Origin: Mycolicibacterium gilvum
GTDB taxonomy: Bacteria > Actinomycetota > Actinomycetes > Mycobacteriales > Mycobacteriaceae
DNA length: 64,000 nt
Direction of reading: 5' to 3'
Assembly: GCF_900454025.1 (NCBI RefSeq)
Contig: NZ_UGQM01000001.1
Span: 186,001-250,000 of the forward strand
The first letter of the stretch is position 1, and the number at the start of each line of letters is the position of its first letter. Both the position numbers and the translations under genes were made by a program. Below are positions 7,471-16,787 of this stretch, one piece after another. The notes beneath the pieces are model-generated. The model saw nothing but the letters and a program-made list of their open reading frames with translations, searched no databases and was not told the DNA's origin.

Positions 7471-8622
7471 ATGCGTGTCGCACTGATCGCCCCCCACCAC
7501 TTCCCGATCCGTGAACCGTTCGCCGGCGGAATCGAGTCCCACGTCTGGCATCTGGCCCGCGCGCTGATCCGGCAGGGTCACGCCGTCACGCTGTGCGCTG
7601 CGGCGGGGTCCGACCTCGCGATGGAACATCCGGCGCTGACCGTCACGGTGATGCCGCGCAGCGCCGCCGCCTCGCGCGTGTTCCCGCCGCCCGGCGCGAT
7701 CAAGGAGTCCGCCCACCACGCGTTCGTCGAGCTGATGTCCGAGCTCGCCGATCCGGCGAGCGGTGTCGACGTTGTCCACAACCACAGCCTGAACCCCGTC
7801 CCGGTGCTGACGGCCCGCCGCCTGCCCGTCCCGGTGCTGACGACGTTGCACACGCCGCCGTTCCCGGCCCTGGAGGCCGCGGTCGGCGCCGTCGCGCGCA
7901 GCGGTCAGGCGTTCGCCGCGGTGAGCCCCCAGGCTGCCGCCGCATGGGAGCACGTCGGGATACGTCGAATGGCATTGGTGCGCAATGGAATCGACACGTC
8001 GCGGTGGCCTGCCGGCCCCGGTGGTGAAGACCTCGTGTGGTCGGGTCGGCTCCTTGAGGAGAAGGGTCCGCATCTCGCCGTCGACGCCGCGCTGCGGGCC
8101 GGCCGCCGGATCGTGCTCGCCGGGCCGATCGTCGACGACCACTTCTTCCGGCGCAGGATCGCGCCGACGCTCGGCAGCCGGGTGAGCTACGCGGGTCACC
8201 TCGGCCAGCGGGAGCTGGCAACGCTCGTCGGTCGCGCCGCCGCCGCGCTGGTCACCCCGCTGTGGGACGAGCCCTACGGGCAGGTCGTCGCGGAGGCGAT
8301 GGCCTGCGGAACACCGGTCGTCGCCTTCGCCGGCGGCGGCATCCCCGAGCTGGTCGACGAACACAGCGGACGGCTGGTCGAACCCGGCGACGTCGCGGCG
8401 CTGGCCGCCGCGGTGCCCGAGGCGGTGGCGCTGCCGCGGGCCGGGGTGCGACGGGTCGCCCGGCAGCGGCACGGGCTGGCGCGGATGGTCACCGGGTACG
8501 TCGCGCTCTACCGCGCCCTGATCGCCGAGGCCACCCCGCCCCCACGCCCGCCGAAATTGCATTCCAGCAGAGAAAGTGCGAGTGGCGACCTGCTGGAATG
8601 CAAGTTCGGCGTCGGAAGATAG
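7471..8622 (+). CDS. GT4 family glycosyltransferase
   Basis: This 383-residue GT-B enzyme is a retaining glycosyltransferase. The N-terminal acceptor domain has the glycine-rich [16 protein letters not shown] segment. The C-terminal donor domain has the EX7E motif in [21 protein letters not shown], followed by [10 protein letters not shown]. Donor and acceptor are unknown, although mycobacterial relatives use GDP-mannose or UDP-glucose. The last 20-25 codons are odd: they run into a dispersed hairpin repeat (8549-8611), so the C-terminal tail after ALIAEATPP is encoded by repeat DNA and is probably not functional. Confidence 0.88.
   Translation: MRVALIAPHHFPIREPFAGGIESHVWHLARALIRQGHAVTLCAAAGSDLAMEHPALTVTVMPRSAAASRVFPPPGAIKESAHHAFVELMSELADPASGVDVVHNHSLNPVPVLTARRLPVPVLTTLHTPPFPALEAAVGAVARSGQAFAAVSPQAAAAWEHVGIRRMALVRNGIDTSRWPAGPGGEDLVWSGRLLEEKGPHLAVDAALRAGRRIVLAGPIVDDHFFRRRIAPTLGSRVSYAGHLGQRELATLVGRAAAALVTPLWDEPYGQVVAEAMACGTPVVAFAGGGIPELVDEHSGRLVEPGDVAALAAAVPEAVALPRAGVRRVARQRHGLARMVTGYVALYRALIAEATPPPRPPKLHSSRESASGDLLECKFGVGR
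8549..8611. repeat. Dispersed hairpin repeat, copy 1
   Basis: Two 22-nt arms (8549-8570 and 8590-8611) are complementary except for one position that pairs G-U in RNA. The 19-nt loop contains AAGTGCGAGTG. A second copy lies at 56867-56927 in the opposite orientation, with matching arms and a loop containing CACTCGCACTT. The element lies between convergent genes but inside the 3' end of the GT4 reading frame. It could act as a bidirectional terminator, or be a small non-autonomous repeat. Confidence 0.85.
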
Positions 8623-8627
8623 GCGGG

Positions 8628-8924
8628 TCAGGCCAGGGCGTCGTCGATGCGCTGCACCTTCGCGGTGAGCTGCGCGGTGAAACCCGGACGGATGTCGGCC
8701 TTGAGCACCAGGCTGACCCGCGGGGAGACGGCGGCGACAGCGTCGACGGCCTGCTTGACCACGGCCATCACCTCGTCCCACTCGCCCTCGATGTTGGTGA
8801 ACATCGCATTGGTCTCGTTGGGAAGCCCGGAGGCACGCACCACCCGGACGGCTTCGGCGACCGCGGCACTGACGCCGCCGGTCTCATCGGCGCCGGAGGG
8901 ACTGATGCTGAACGCGACGATCAT
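8628..8924 (-). CDS. Thiamine-binding protein of the MTH1187/YkoF family
   Basis: This 98-residue protein matches the MTH1187-type thiamine-binding domain. The start [10 protein letters not shown], the central [15 protein letters not shown] strand-helix and the C-terminal VLKADIRPG strand are typical. Members are small ferredoxin-like alpha/beta proteins that form dimers or tetramers, and some bind thiamine in the cytoplasm. The ATG at 8924 is the first after the family's N-terminal strand, and longer upstream starts run into unrelated sequence. It is convergent with the GT4 gene, with 5 bp between stops. Confidence 0.8.
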   Translation of the reverse strand: MIVAFSISPSGADETGGVSAAVAEAVRVVRASGLPNETNAMFTNIEGEWDEVMAVVKQAVDAVAAVSPRVSLVLKADIRPGFTAQLTAKVQRIDDALA

Positions 8925-9101
8925 GGGGTCCAGTGTCACCCGGGCGGCCCCGGCGTAACGATCCGTGGCCGGGCGACGAACATCAATGCAGGTCAAGACC
9001 CTCCTTGTCGAGGGTGTGGAGGGCCGGCGCATCCGTCGACCGGCGAGAACGACCGCGACGCTGTGCCACACTGGGGTCAGTCGCCGGACTGGAGGTAATG
9101 C

Positions 9102-10076
9102 ATGCGGCAGCGAAACAGGAAACGGCTCATGGCCCTGCTGATGACGGCGGGCGTGGTCGCGGGACTGACGCTCGGCGCACCGTCGGCACTGGCCCAACCG
9201 GCCCCGGCCCCGGCGCCCGCCCCGGTCCCGCCACCGCCGGCGACGGCCACCGGAGCGACGACCCCGGCCACCGCCGACCCGTTCGCCGTGATCCCCGGGA
9301 CGCCGCAGCCGATCCCGGAGGGCACCCCGGCCGGGCAGAATCCGAACCCGTTCGTCGGTCAGCCGCCGTTCGTGCCGCCGTCGTTCAACCCCGTCAACGG
9401 CTCGATCGCCGGCGCGGCCAAGCCGATCTACATCAACTTCCAGCGGCCGATCGCCAACCGGCAGATGGCCCAGGACGCGGTCCACATCTCGTCGAATCCC
9501 CCGGTCCCCGGCAGGTTCTACTGGGTCACCGACACCCAGCTGCGGTGGCGCCCGCAGGACTTCTGGCCGGCCGGCACCGTCGTCACCATCGACGCGGCAG
9601 GCACCAAGTCGAGCTTCACGGTGCCCGAGCAGCTGACCGCGACCATCGACAACGACACCAAGCAGATGGAAGTCCACCGCAACGGCGTCCTGGAGAAGAC
9701 CTTCCCCGTCTCGCTCGGCAAGCCGGGCTATGACACCAAGAACGGCACCTACTACGTGCTGGAGAAGTTCGACGAGATCGTGATGGACTCCTCGACCTAC
9801 GGCGTTCCGGTCGACGACCCGTCCGGCGAGGGCTACAAGCTCAAGGTCAAGGACGCGGTCCGCATCGACAACAGCGGCATCTTCGTCCACGGCGCCCCGT
9901 GGTCGGTCGGCTCGCAGGGCGAGAGCAACGTCAGCCACGGCTGCATCAACCTCAGTGCCGAGAACGCCAAGTGGTTCCGCGAGAACTTCGGCAGCGGCGA
10001 TGCGGTGGTCATCAAGAACACCGACGGCGGGCTCTACACCCAGCCCGACGGCGCCTCCGACTGGCAGATGTTCTGA
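9102..10076 (+). CDS. L,D-transpeptidase, LdtMt4 type
   Basis: This 324-residue exported enzyme makes 3-3 cross-links or protein links in peptidoglycan. A signal peptide (residues 1-30) is followed by a long Pro/Ala-rich linker, an Ig-like domain (about 85-180) and the YkuD catalytic domain (about 180-310). The active-site motif is intact: [16 protein letters not shown] with Cys281 as nucleophile. It corresponds to Rv0192 of M. tuberculosis (LdtMt4) in position and domain order. An excellent GGAGGT box precedes the ATG. Such enzymes are inhibited by carbapenems. Confidence 0.93.
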   Translation: MRQRNRKRLMALLMTAGVVAGLTLGAPSALAQPAPAPAPAPVPPPPATATGATTPATADPFAVIPGTPQPIPEGTPAGQNPNPFVGQPPFVPPSFNPVNGSIAGAAKPIYINFQRPIANRQMAQDAVHISSNPPVPGRFYWVTDTQLRWRPQDFWPAGTVVTIDAAGTKSSFTVPEQLTATIDNDTKQMEVHRNGVLEKTFPVSLGKPGYDTKNGTYYVLEKFDEIVMDSSTYGVPVDDPSGEGYKLKVKDAVRIDNSGIFVHGAPWSVGSQGESNVSHGCINLSAENAKWFRENFGSGDAVVIKNTDGGLYTQPDGASDWQMF

Positions 10077-10175
10077 CCGGATAGCTTTTTCGCGGCCCCC
10101 CGCGCGCCTGCCGTGCCACGATGAGCACAGGCCGGCGGCGGCCCTGCCGTCGGCGCTGCAGCCGAGGGTGGGCCC

Positions 10176-11132
10176 ATGCCCGAACACACCGGACCCGGTG
10201 ATCACAGGGCGGTCGTGCGGACGATCGCGGTGATCGTGCTGATCGCCGTCGCCCTCGTCGCCCTGCGCGGATATCTGCCCGAGGCCTCCGAACCGCGTCC
10301 CGAACCCGAACGCCTCGACAGCGGGTCGGGCAGCGTCGCGGCGGTCGTCGCGATGCTGGCGGTGTCGCTCGCGGCCATCGCGATCTCGGTGCTGGCGCAG
10401 GCGCGGCAGCGCTCCGGGATACCCTCGGCGGCCGAACCGCACCGCGCACCGCGTGCCGGCCCGCTGCGACTGCGCTGGCGGCCGTTGCTGATCGCCGCCG
10501 CGATCCTGCTGGCCTGGTCGGTGGTGTTGCTGCTGCTGATGCGCTGGGTGTCGCCGTTGCCGCTCGACGAACCGCCGGCCCCGCAGGGCGCGTCCGCGAC
10601 CGACCCCGCCGAGGGCGCGGAGCCCGGGCCCGCCCCGGCACCGCGCCAGACCGGCGCCGGCGACAGCGTGTTCGGGATCCTGGCCGTCGCGACGGTGGTG
10701 CTCCTCGGGCTGTCCGTCGTCGGGACGCTGCGGGGACGCCGGCGGACCCCGGCGCCGGCCGTGCCCGTCGAGGCACCCTCCGACGCCACCACCGGCGGCG
10801 CGGGACCTGATCTCGTCCGGGCCGCCGAACTCGGGCTGGCCGAGGTGGACGATCCGAATCGCGATGCCCGCGAGGCGATCATCGCGTGCTACCTCGCGAT
10901 GGAACGCGAACTGGAGAAGTCGCCGGGCACCACACCGCAGGACTCCGACACCCCGTCCGAAGTGCTGGCCCGCGCGACCCGGCACCACGCGCTGCAGGCC
11001 GACAGCGCCGCCGAACTCGTCGACCTCTTCGAGGAGGCGCGCTTCAGCCCCCACGTCATGGACGACGGTCACCGTGTCGCCGCCGTGCGGGCGCTGCAGG
11101 CGGTGCTACGGGATCTGCGGGTCGCGCCGTGA
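10176..11132 (+). CDS. DUF4129 membrane protein
   Basis: This 318-residue protein has four predicted transmembrane helices (about 15-35, 52-74, 105-125 and 166-187) and a cytoplasmic C-terminal DUF4129 domain ([20 protein letters not shown], then [20 protein letters not shown]). DUF4129 proteins accompany MoxR ATPases and DUF58 proteins, and here it starts exactly that kind of operon. It overlaps the next gene by 4 bp (GTGA). The role is unknown; it may be a membrane component worked on by the MoxR chaperone. Confidence 0.85.
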   Translation: MPEHTGPGDHRAVVRTIAVIVLIAVALVALRGYLPEASEPRPEPERLDSGSGSVAAVVAMLAVSLAAIAISVLAQARQRSGIPSAAEPHRAPRAGPLRLRWRPLLIAAAILLAWSVVLLLLMRWVSPLPLDEPPAPQGASATDPAEGAEPGPAPAPRQTGAGDSVFGILAVATVVLLGLSVVGTLRGRRRTPAPAVPVEAPSDATTGGAGPDLVRAAELGLAEVDDPNRDAREAIIACYLAMERELEKSPGTTPQDSDTPSEVLARATRHHALQADSAAELVDLFEEARFSPHVMDDGHRVAAVRALQAVLRDLRVAP

Positions 11133-11611
11133 CGAAACTCGTTGTCGGCGGCGTCGTCCTGGTGATCGCGGTGCAGGCGTTCGCGCTCACCCAGCTCGAG
11201 CGTGAAGTCGTCGTCGCGGTCACGGGCGGTGCGCTGGCGTGCGTGCTGATCGCCGTGCGGGCCCGGCTGGATCATGATGCCGTACCGGACGACGACGCGC
11301 GCGCCGACGACGCCGCCGCGGCGATCCGGCGGTGGCTCTCGCGCACCGAGACTTTGATCTCATGGTCGGAATCGTCGCGATCGGACTGGGACCGGCGGCT
11401 GCGCCCCATGCTGGCCCGGCAGTTCGAACTCGCCGCGGGCCGACGGAAAGCGAAGGACCCCAGAGCATTCGAGGCCACCGGACGGATGGTGTTCGGCGAC
11501 GAGCTGTGGCAGTGGGTGGATCCGGACAACATCTCGCGATCCGGCAGCCTCGAACCCGGACCGGGACGGCGCACACTCGACGACATCCTGCGACGCCTGG
11601 AGCGACTGTGA
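11129..11611 (+). CDS. Small membrane-anchored protein of MoxR operon
   Basis: This 160-residue protein starts with two hydrophobic segments ([19 protein letters not shown] and VVVAVTGGALACVLIAV) separated by a charged loop. A soluble domain follows (IRRWLSRTETLISWSESSRS, DWDRRLRPMLARQFELAAGR). The GTG start at 11129 overlaps the DUF4129 stop and its own stop overlaps the MoxR start, so it is a fixed member of the operon. I do not recognise a named family. Confidence 0.75.
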   Translation: MTKLVVGGVVLVIAVQAFALTQLEREVVVAVTGGALACVLIAVRARLDHDAVPDDDARADDAAAAIRRWLSRTETLISWSESSRSDWDRRLRPMLARQFELAAGRRKAKDPRAFEATGRMVFGDELWQWVDPDNISRSGSLEPGPGRRTLDDILRRLERL

Positions 11612-12561
11612 GCACGCCGGCGCTCACCACCGCGCGGTGCGAAGCCGTGCTCGACGAGATCGGGCGCGGCGTCGTCGGAAAGCGCGGTGCGCTCAACCTG
11701 ATCCTGATCACGGTGCTGGCCCGTGGCCACGTGCTCGTCGAGGACCTACCCGGACTCGGAAAGACGTTGATCGCCAAATCTTTTGCCGCCGCGCTCGGTC
11801 TGGAGTTCACCCGGGTGCAGTTCACGCCCGACCTGCTGCCCGCCGATCTGCTGGGCTCCACCATCTACGACATGCAGTCCGGGCGTTTCGAGTTCCGTCG
11901 CGGCCCCGTCTTCACCAACCTGCTCCTCGGCGACGAGATCAACCGGACCCCGCCGAAAACCCAGGCGGCCCTGCTGGAAGCGATGGCCGAGCGGCAGGTG
12001 AGCATCGACGGCGCCACCCACCGACTGCCCGAACCGTTCCTGGTTCTGGCCACCGACAACCCGATCGAATACGAGGGCACCTACCCGTTGCCCGAGGCGC
12101 AACTCGACCGGTTCGCGATCCGGCTCGAGCTGAAGTACCTCTCCGAGTCGGAGGAGGCGACGATGCTGCGCCGCCGCCTCGACCGCGGATCCGCGCCGGC
12201 CACGGTGAATCAGATCGTCGACGCGCAGGATCTGCTGCACATGCAGGAATCCGTGGAACAGGTGTCGGTGCACGACGATGTCGTGCAGTACGTGGTGTCG
12301 CTGGCCGCGGCCAGCCGGCAGCACCCGCAGGTCGCCGTCGGCGCCAGCCCCCGCGCCGAACTCGACCTGGTGCAGCTGGCGCGGGCCCGGGCCTTGCTGC
12401 TCGGCCGTGACTACGTGATCCCCGAGGACGTCAAAGCCCTTGCGGTGCCGACGATGGCGCACCGCATCAGCCTTCGCCCCGAGATGTGGGTGCGCCGGGT
12501 GCAGGGCGCCGACGTGGTCGAGGAACTGTTACGCCGTACCCCGGTGCCCCGGGCGCGGTGA
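11608..12561 (+). CDS. MoxR-family AAA+ ATPase
   Basis: This 317-residue AAA+ protein has Walker A (EDLPGLGKTLIAKSFA), Walker B (LLLGDEINRTPPKTQAALLE) and the sensor region LVLATDNPIEYEGTYPLPEA. A helical lid domain follows (GASPRAELDLVQLARARALL). MoxR ATPases act as chaperones for cofactor insertion or activation of partner proteins, commonly with DUF58/VWA proteins encoded beside them. The GTG start overlaps the upstream stop by 4 bp. The DUF58 gene follows after 4 bp. Confidence 0.93.
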   Translation: MSTPALTTARCEAVLDEIGRGVVGKRGALNLILITVLARGHVLVEDLPGLGKTLIAKSFAAALGLEFTRVQFTPDLLPADLLGSTIYDMQSGRFEFRRGPVFTNLLLGDEINRTPPKTQAALLEAMAERQVSIDGATHRLPEPFLVLATDNPIEYEGTYPLPEAQLDRFAIRLELKYLSESEEATMLRRRLDRGSAPATVNQIVDAQDLLHMQESVEQVSVHDDVVQYVVSLAAASRQHPQVAVGASPRAELDLVQLARARALLLGRDYVIPEDVKALAVPTMAHRISLRPEMWVRRVQGADVVEELLRRTPVPRAR

Positions 12562-12565
12562 GAGC

Positions 12566-13777
12566 ATGGTCGCCGTCGAACTGCGTTGGCGCGCCTCGGC
12601 ATTGACCCAGTCGATCGCGACATGCGTGGCGGCGGCGATCACGGTCGCGCTGGTGGCCGGACGCTGGGAGCTGGTCGCGTTCGCCGCGCCACTGGCCGGG
12701 GCGCTGTGCTCCATCGGGTGGCAGCGACGGCTGCCGACCGTGACGGTGACCGGAAGTCCGCCGTTTCAGAGGTGTTTCGAGGATGAGCAGGTGTCGGTGG
12801 GGATGACGGCCGTGGCCGACGACGGCGCCGCGGTCACGCTGGACTGCACCGCCCCCGCCCCGATGGTGCTCACCCATCGGCCGGCGGGTGAGCTGACCGT
12901 GCAGTCGTCTCGGTGGGGCAGGTATCCGGTGCGCGCCGGTGTGCGGGTCTGCGGTCGGGGCGGTCTGGTCACCGGAACCGGAACCGTCGACGCCGCGGAG
13001 GTCTGCGTGTTCCCGCTCGCGCCGGCGCAATCCACTGCGATACCGCGCACCGACCTGCTCGACCGGCTGGGTACCCATCTGACCCGGCACACCGGCCCGG
13101 GTGTCGAATTCGCCGACATCCGGCCCTACGTGCCCGGCGATCAGCTGCGCATCGTCAACTGGCCGGTCAGTGCCCGCCGCGGAACTCTGCACGTCACCGA
13201 ACGGCTCACCGACCGGGCCGCCGACGTGGTGGTGCTCGTCGACACCTATCCGCAGCCACCGGGCCCGGCCACCGCGGCCACGGAGCGCACGGCCCGCGGC
13301 GCCGCGCAGGTTGTGCAGAGCGCGCTGCGCTACGGCGACCGCGCGGGGCTGGTGGCGCTGGGTGGCCGCAGCACCCGCTGGCTCGGCGCCGACATCGGCC
13401 GGCGGCAGTTCTACCGCATCCTCGATACGGTGCTCGGCGCGGACGACACATTCGAGAAGGCCACCGGCACACTGGCTCCCCGCGCCGCCGTGCCGACGGG
13501 CGCGATCGTCGTCGCGTTCTCGACGATGCTCGACACCGAGTTCGCGCTCGCACTGATCGATCTGCGCAAACGGGGTCACCCGGTGGTCGTCGTCGACGTG
13601 CTCGAAGGCAGCCCGGTCGAGGGCGAGCACGACCCGCTGGTGCACCGCATGTGGGCGATGCAGCGCTCGTTCATGTACCGCGACATGGCCACCGTCGGCG
13701 TCGACATCGTGGCCTGGCCGGGCGACGCGACGCTGGACCAGGCGATGGCGCTGGTCCCCGCGCGCCGGAGACGCTGA
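12566..13777 (+). CDS. DUF58 domain protein
   Basis: This 403-residue protein has an N-terminal membrane anchor (two hydrophobic segments within residues 15-55) and a C-terminal DUF58 domain with the family signature FADIRPYVPGDQLRIVNWPV followed by ARRGTLHVTE. After it comes a von Willebrand A-like fold (DVVVLVDTYP, ALRYGDRAGLVALG). It is the usual partner of MoxR. The ATG at 12566 is the only start in the right frame near the MoxR stop. The precise function of such pairs in mycobacterial envelopes is not established. Confidence 0.88.
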   Translation: MVAVELRWRASALTQSIATCVAAAITVALVAGRWELVAFAAPLAGALCSIGWQRRLPTVTVTGSPPFQRCFEDEQVSVGMTAVADDGAAVTLDCTAPAPMVLTHRPAGELTVQSSRWGRYPVRAGVRVCGRGGLVTGTGTVDAAEVCVFPLAPAQSTAIPRTDLLDRLGTHLTRHTGPGVEFADIRPYVPGDQLRIVNWPVSARRGTLHVTERLTDRAADVVVLVDTYPQPPGPATAATERTARGAAQVVQSALRYGDRAGLVALGGRSTRWLGADIGRRQFYRILDTVLGADDTFEKATGTLAPRAAVPTGAIVVAFSTMLDTEFALALIDLRKRGHPVVVVDVLEGSPVEGEHDPLVHRMWAMQRSFMYRDMATVGVDIVAWPGDATLDQAMALVPARRRR

Positions 13778-14184
13778 TGACGAGATCGCTGCTGCCGGTC
13801 GCCTTCGGGGTGCTGATGACGGGCGCCGCCGCCTACCGGGCGAGCGGGCCGGCACTGCTGGTGCTGGGCGCCGCGGTGGCCGCGGTGGTCGCGTCGGCAT
13901 GGCTGCGTCCCGCGGGCACGGTGGCGGTCGTCCTGGTCGTCGGAGCCATCGTCCTGAACCCGTCCGCACCCCTGCACACGGTGCTGGCCGGATTGGCCGC
14001 GACCGTGTATCTCGTTGTCCTGCACACCGCGGCGACCGTGCCGACGATGGTGTTCGCCGTCGGGTTCGGTGCGGTCGCCGCCGTCGTCGCGGCGTTGCCC
14101 CTCGGTGTGCCGTGGCTTCCTCTCATCGCAGCGCCGGCGCTGCTCGCCGGCTATCTGCTGGCCCTGCGGCCGTTCACCCGCTGA
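13777..14184 (+). CDS. Small polytopic membrane protein of MoxR operon
   Basis: This 135-residue protein is almost entirely hydrophobic, with about five short transmembrane segments (LLPVAFGVLMTGAAAY, ALLVLGAAVAAVVASAW, VAVVLVVGAIVLN, MVFAVGFGAVAAVVAALPLG, LIAAPALLAGYLLAL). The ATG shares its A with the preceding stop (TGATG), so it is translationally coupled to the DUF58 gene and closes the five-gene operon. No named family is recognised. Confidence 0.75.
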   Translation: MTRSLLPVAFGVLMTGAAAYRASGPALLVLGAAVAAVVASAWLRPAGTVAVVLVVGAIVLNPSAPLHTVLAGLAATVYLVVLHTAATVPTMVFAVGFGAVAAVVAALPLGVPWLPLIAAPALLAGYLLALRPFTR

Positions 14185-14262
14185 ACCGGCGTTCCGTTCG
14201 TCACAGCGTGCATCACCGGCAGCAGATGGGGAATGCCGTCACAGGACGAGGAGGTCCCCCGA

Positions 14263-14703
14263 ATGTCGCACCCGACGCCCGACCTGACGACCCGGCCCGC
14301 CCCCGTGCTGCTCTACGACGGGATCTGCGGATTCTGCAACGGCGCCGTGCAGACCATCCTGCGGCTGGACCCGCACGGCAGCCTACGGTTCGCGGCTCTG
14401 CAGGGTGAATTCGCCGACGGCGTGCTCACCCGCCACCCGTACCTGGCGGGGGTCGACTCGATCGTGTTCGTCGAGAACCCGGGACAGTCCGACGAACGGG
14501 TGGCCGTCAGAACCGATGCGGCGCTGCGCGTCGCGGCGTACCTCGGTGGTCCGTGGCGGGTGCTGAGGGTGGCGGGTGTCATCCCCGCCCCTGTGCGCGA
14601 CCGGCTCTACGACGGATTCGCCCGGGTCCGGTACCGCATCTTCGGCACCCACGACACCTGCCCGATCCCCGCGCCGGAGGTACGCGCCCGCTTTCTCGGC
14701 TGA
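14263..14703 (+). CDS. DCC-family thiol-disulphide oxidoreductase-like protein (DUF393)
   Basis: This 146-residue protein carries the DCC-family motif LLYDGICGFCNGAVQTILRL (DxxCxxC) near residues 18-37. The rest follows the family pattern: RFAALQGEF, SIVFVENPG, TDAALRVAAYLGG and a C-terminal YDGFARVRYRIFG. The two cysteines suggest redox activity but the partner is unknown. The ATG at 14263 is preferred because a GAGGAGGT box lies 7 bp upstream. It sits after the MoxR operon with its own ribosome-binding site and converges on zmp1. Confidence 0.85.
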   Translation: MSHPTPDLTTRPAPVLLYDGICGFCNGAVQTILRLDPHGSLRFAALQGEFADGVLTRHPYLAGVDSIVFVENPGQSDERVAVRTDAALRVAAYLGGPWRVLRVAGVIPAPVRDRLYDGFARVRYRIFGTHDTCPIPAPEVRARFLG

Positions 14704-14723
14704 CGCGCACCCCCGGCGTCGGC

Positions 14724-16724
14724 TCAGTTCCAGATGTGCACGCGCCGTTGAGGTTCCAGATACAGGGCGTCCTCGGGATCGACGTCGAACGCGTCGTAGA
14801 ACGCGTCCATGTTGCGGATCACGCCGTTGCACCGGAACTCCGGTGGTGAATGCGGGTCCACCGCCAGCCGCCGGATCGCCTCGGCCTCACGGGATTTCGT
14901 GCGCCACACCTGCGCCCACCCATAGAAGACTCGTTGCACACCCGTCAATCCGTCGATGACGGGCGCCGGTTCACCCTTGAGCGAGAGCCGGTAGGCGAGC
15001 AGTGCTATCGAGAGCCCGCCGAGGTCACCGATGTTCTCGCCGACGGTGAACGCGCCGTTCACGTGGTGCGAGGGCTCCAGCCCGCGCGGGGTGAACTGCT
15101 CGTACTGCTCGATCAACGCCGTTGTGCGCTTGCCGAATTCCGCGCGGTCCTCGTCGGTCCACCAGTCCACCAGGTTGCCGTCGCCGTCGTACTTGGCGCC
15201 CTGGTCGTCGAACCCGTGCCCGATCTCGTGCCCGATCACCGCGCCGATACCGCCGTAATTGGCCGCGTCGTCGGCATCGGCGTCGAAGAACGGCGGCTGC
15301 AGGATCGCCGCGGGGAACACGATCTCGTTCATCCCCGGGTTGTAGTACGCGTTGACCGTCTGCGGCGTCATGAACCACTCGTCGCGGTCCACCGGCCCGC
15401 CCAGCTTCGCCAGATCGCGGTCGTACTCCAGCGCATACCCGCGCCGGTAGTTGCCGTACAGGTCGTCACGCTCGATGACCAGTGCCGAATAGTCGCGCCA
15501 CGTGTTCGGGTAGCCGATCTTCGGCGTGAACTTGTCGAGCTTGACCAGGGCCTTCTCGCGTGTCTGCGCCGTCATCCAGTCCAGCGTGTTGATGCTGACC
15601 CGGTAGGCCTCGCGCAGGTTGGCGACCAACTCGTCCATCCGGGCCTTGGCCTGCGGCGGGAAATGACGCTCCACATAAAGCTTGCCCAGCGCCTCGCCCA
15701 TCAGGGCCTCGACGACCGACACGCCGCGCTTCCAGCGATCCCGGATCTCCTCGGTGCCCGAGAGGCGCTTGCCGTAGAACGAGAAGTCCTCCGCGATCAG
15801 CTCGTCGGTGAGCAGGAAGGCTCGGCCGTGGATGACGCGCCACCGCAGCCAGTCCTTCCAGTCCTCAAGGCTTGAGCCGCTCCACAGCGATGCGAACGCC
15901 GTCAGATAGTCCGGCTGGCGCACCACGACCTCGGCGGCCTTGTCCCGATCGGCACCGAGTCCGCCGAGCCAGCGTGTCCAGTCGAAACCCGGTGACTCGT
16001 CGGTCAGTTCGGCGAACGTGCGCAGGTTGTAGGTCAGGTCGGCGTCGCGCCGCTTGACCACATCCCAGTGCGCGGCGGCGAGTTTGGTCTCCAGCGCGAC
16101 GATCCGTTGGGCCGTCGCGGCGTGCTCCCCGGGATCCCCGCCCAGCACGAGCCCGAACATCGCCGCGATGTGGCCGGGGTAGGCGGCCAGGATCTCGGCG
16201 TGCTGCTCCTCGCGGAAGTACGACTCGTCGGGCAGCCCGATGCCCGACTGGGTCAGATGCAGCAGGTAGCGACTGGAGTTCTTCGAGTCGGTGTCGACGT
16301 AGAGACCGGTCGCACCGCCGATTCCGGTGCGCTGCAGCGAGCCCAGGACCTCGGCCAGCGCGTCGGGTGACCCGGCCGCGTCGATGGCCGCGAGCTCGTC
16401 GAGCAACGGCGCCAGGCCGCGGTCGCGGACCGTCTGCTCGTCCATGAAGCTCGCGTACAGGTCCCCTATCCGCTGCTGGTCGGTGCCCTCGGCGGCGTGC
16501 GCCGACGCGGCTTCGGTGATCAGATCGCGGATCTGCTCCTCGGCCCGGTCGTACAACGTGCGGAACGCGCCGTCGGTCGCCCGGTCGCCGGGTATCTGGT
16601 ACTCGGCCAGCCAGCGACCGTTGACGTGACCGAACAGGTCGTCCTGGGGGCGGGCGTCGGCGTCGACGTAGCGCAGATCGATGCCGGATTTCGCAGAGGT
16701 GTCAGATGTAGCTTCTACCGTCAC
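14724..16724 (-). CDS. zmp1: Zinc metallopeptidase of the M13 (neprilysin/PepO) family
   Basis: This 666-residue enzyme is the homologue of M. tuberculosis Zmp1 (Rv0198c, 663 residues). The zinc site is complete: HEIGH at about residue 497 (GAVIGHEIGHGFDDQG) and the third ligand Glu in GENIGDLGG at about residue 561. The C-terminus ends in a Trp motif (RRVHIWN). There is no signal peptide, as in Zmp1, which nonetheless is found outside the cell. The GTG at 16724 gives the family's length. In M. tuberculosis it is reported to restrain inflammasome activation, but in an environmental species the substrate is unknown. Longer in-frame extensions upstream overlap the divergent DHFR-like gene and are rejected. 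Confidence 0.93.
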   Translation of the reverse strand: MTVEATSDTSAKSGIDLRYVDADARPQDDLFGHVNGRWLAEYQIPGDRATDGAFRTLYDRAEEQIRDLITEAASAHAAEGTDQQRIGDLYASFMDEQTVRDRGLAPLLDELAAIDAAGSPDALAEVLGSLQRTGIGGATGLYVDTDSKNSSRYLLHLTQSGIGLPDESYFREEQHAEILAAYPGHIAAMFGLVLGGDPGEHAATAQRIVALETKLAAAHWDVVKRRDADLTYNLRTFAELTDESPGFDWTRWLGGLGADRDKAAEVVVRQPDYLTAFASLWSGSSLEDWKDWLRWRVIHGRAFLLTDELIAEDFSFYGKRLSGTEEIRDRWKRGVSVVEALMGEALGKLYVERHFPPQAKARMDELVANLREAYRVSINTLDWMTAQTREKALVKLDKFTPKIGYPNTWRDYSALVIERDDLYGNYRRGYALEYDRDLAKLGGPVDRDEWFMTPQTVNAYYNPGMNEIVFPAAILQPPFFDADADDAANYGGIGAVIGHEIGHGFDDQGAKYDGDGNLVDWWTDEDRAEFGKRTTALIEQYEQFTPRGLEPSHHVNGAFTVGENIGDLGGLSIALLAYRLSLKGEPAPVIDGLTGVQRVFYGWAQVWRTKSREAEAIRRLAVDPHSPPEFRCNGVIRNMDAFYDAFDVDPEDALYLEPQRRVHIWN

Positions 16725-16787
16725 CCCACCAGGGTGCCAGAAGGACGCGACCGCTGAGTTTGCACCGGCACGCGGGTCTGAACACCC

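Noticed and set aside
8925..11072. Upstream extension of the thiamine-binding protein to an 814-residue product
   Set aside because: The extension runs antisense through the L,D-transpeptidase and DUF4129 genes and has shadow-type composition. Only the last 98 residues match a family.
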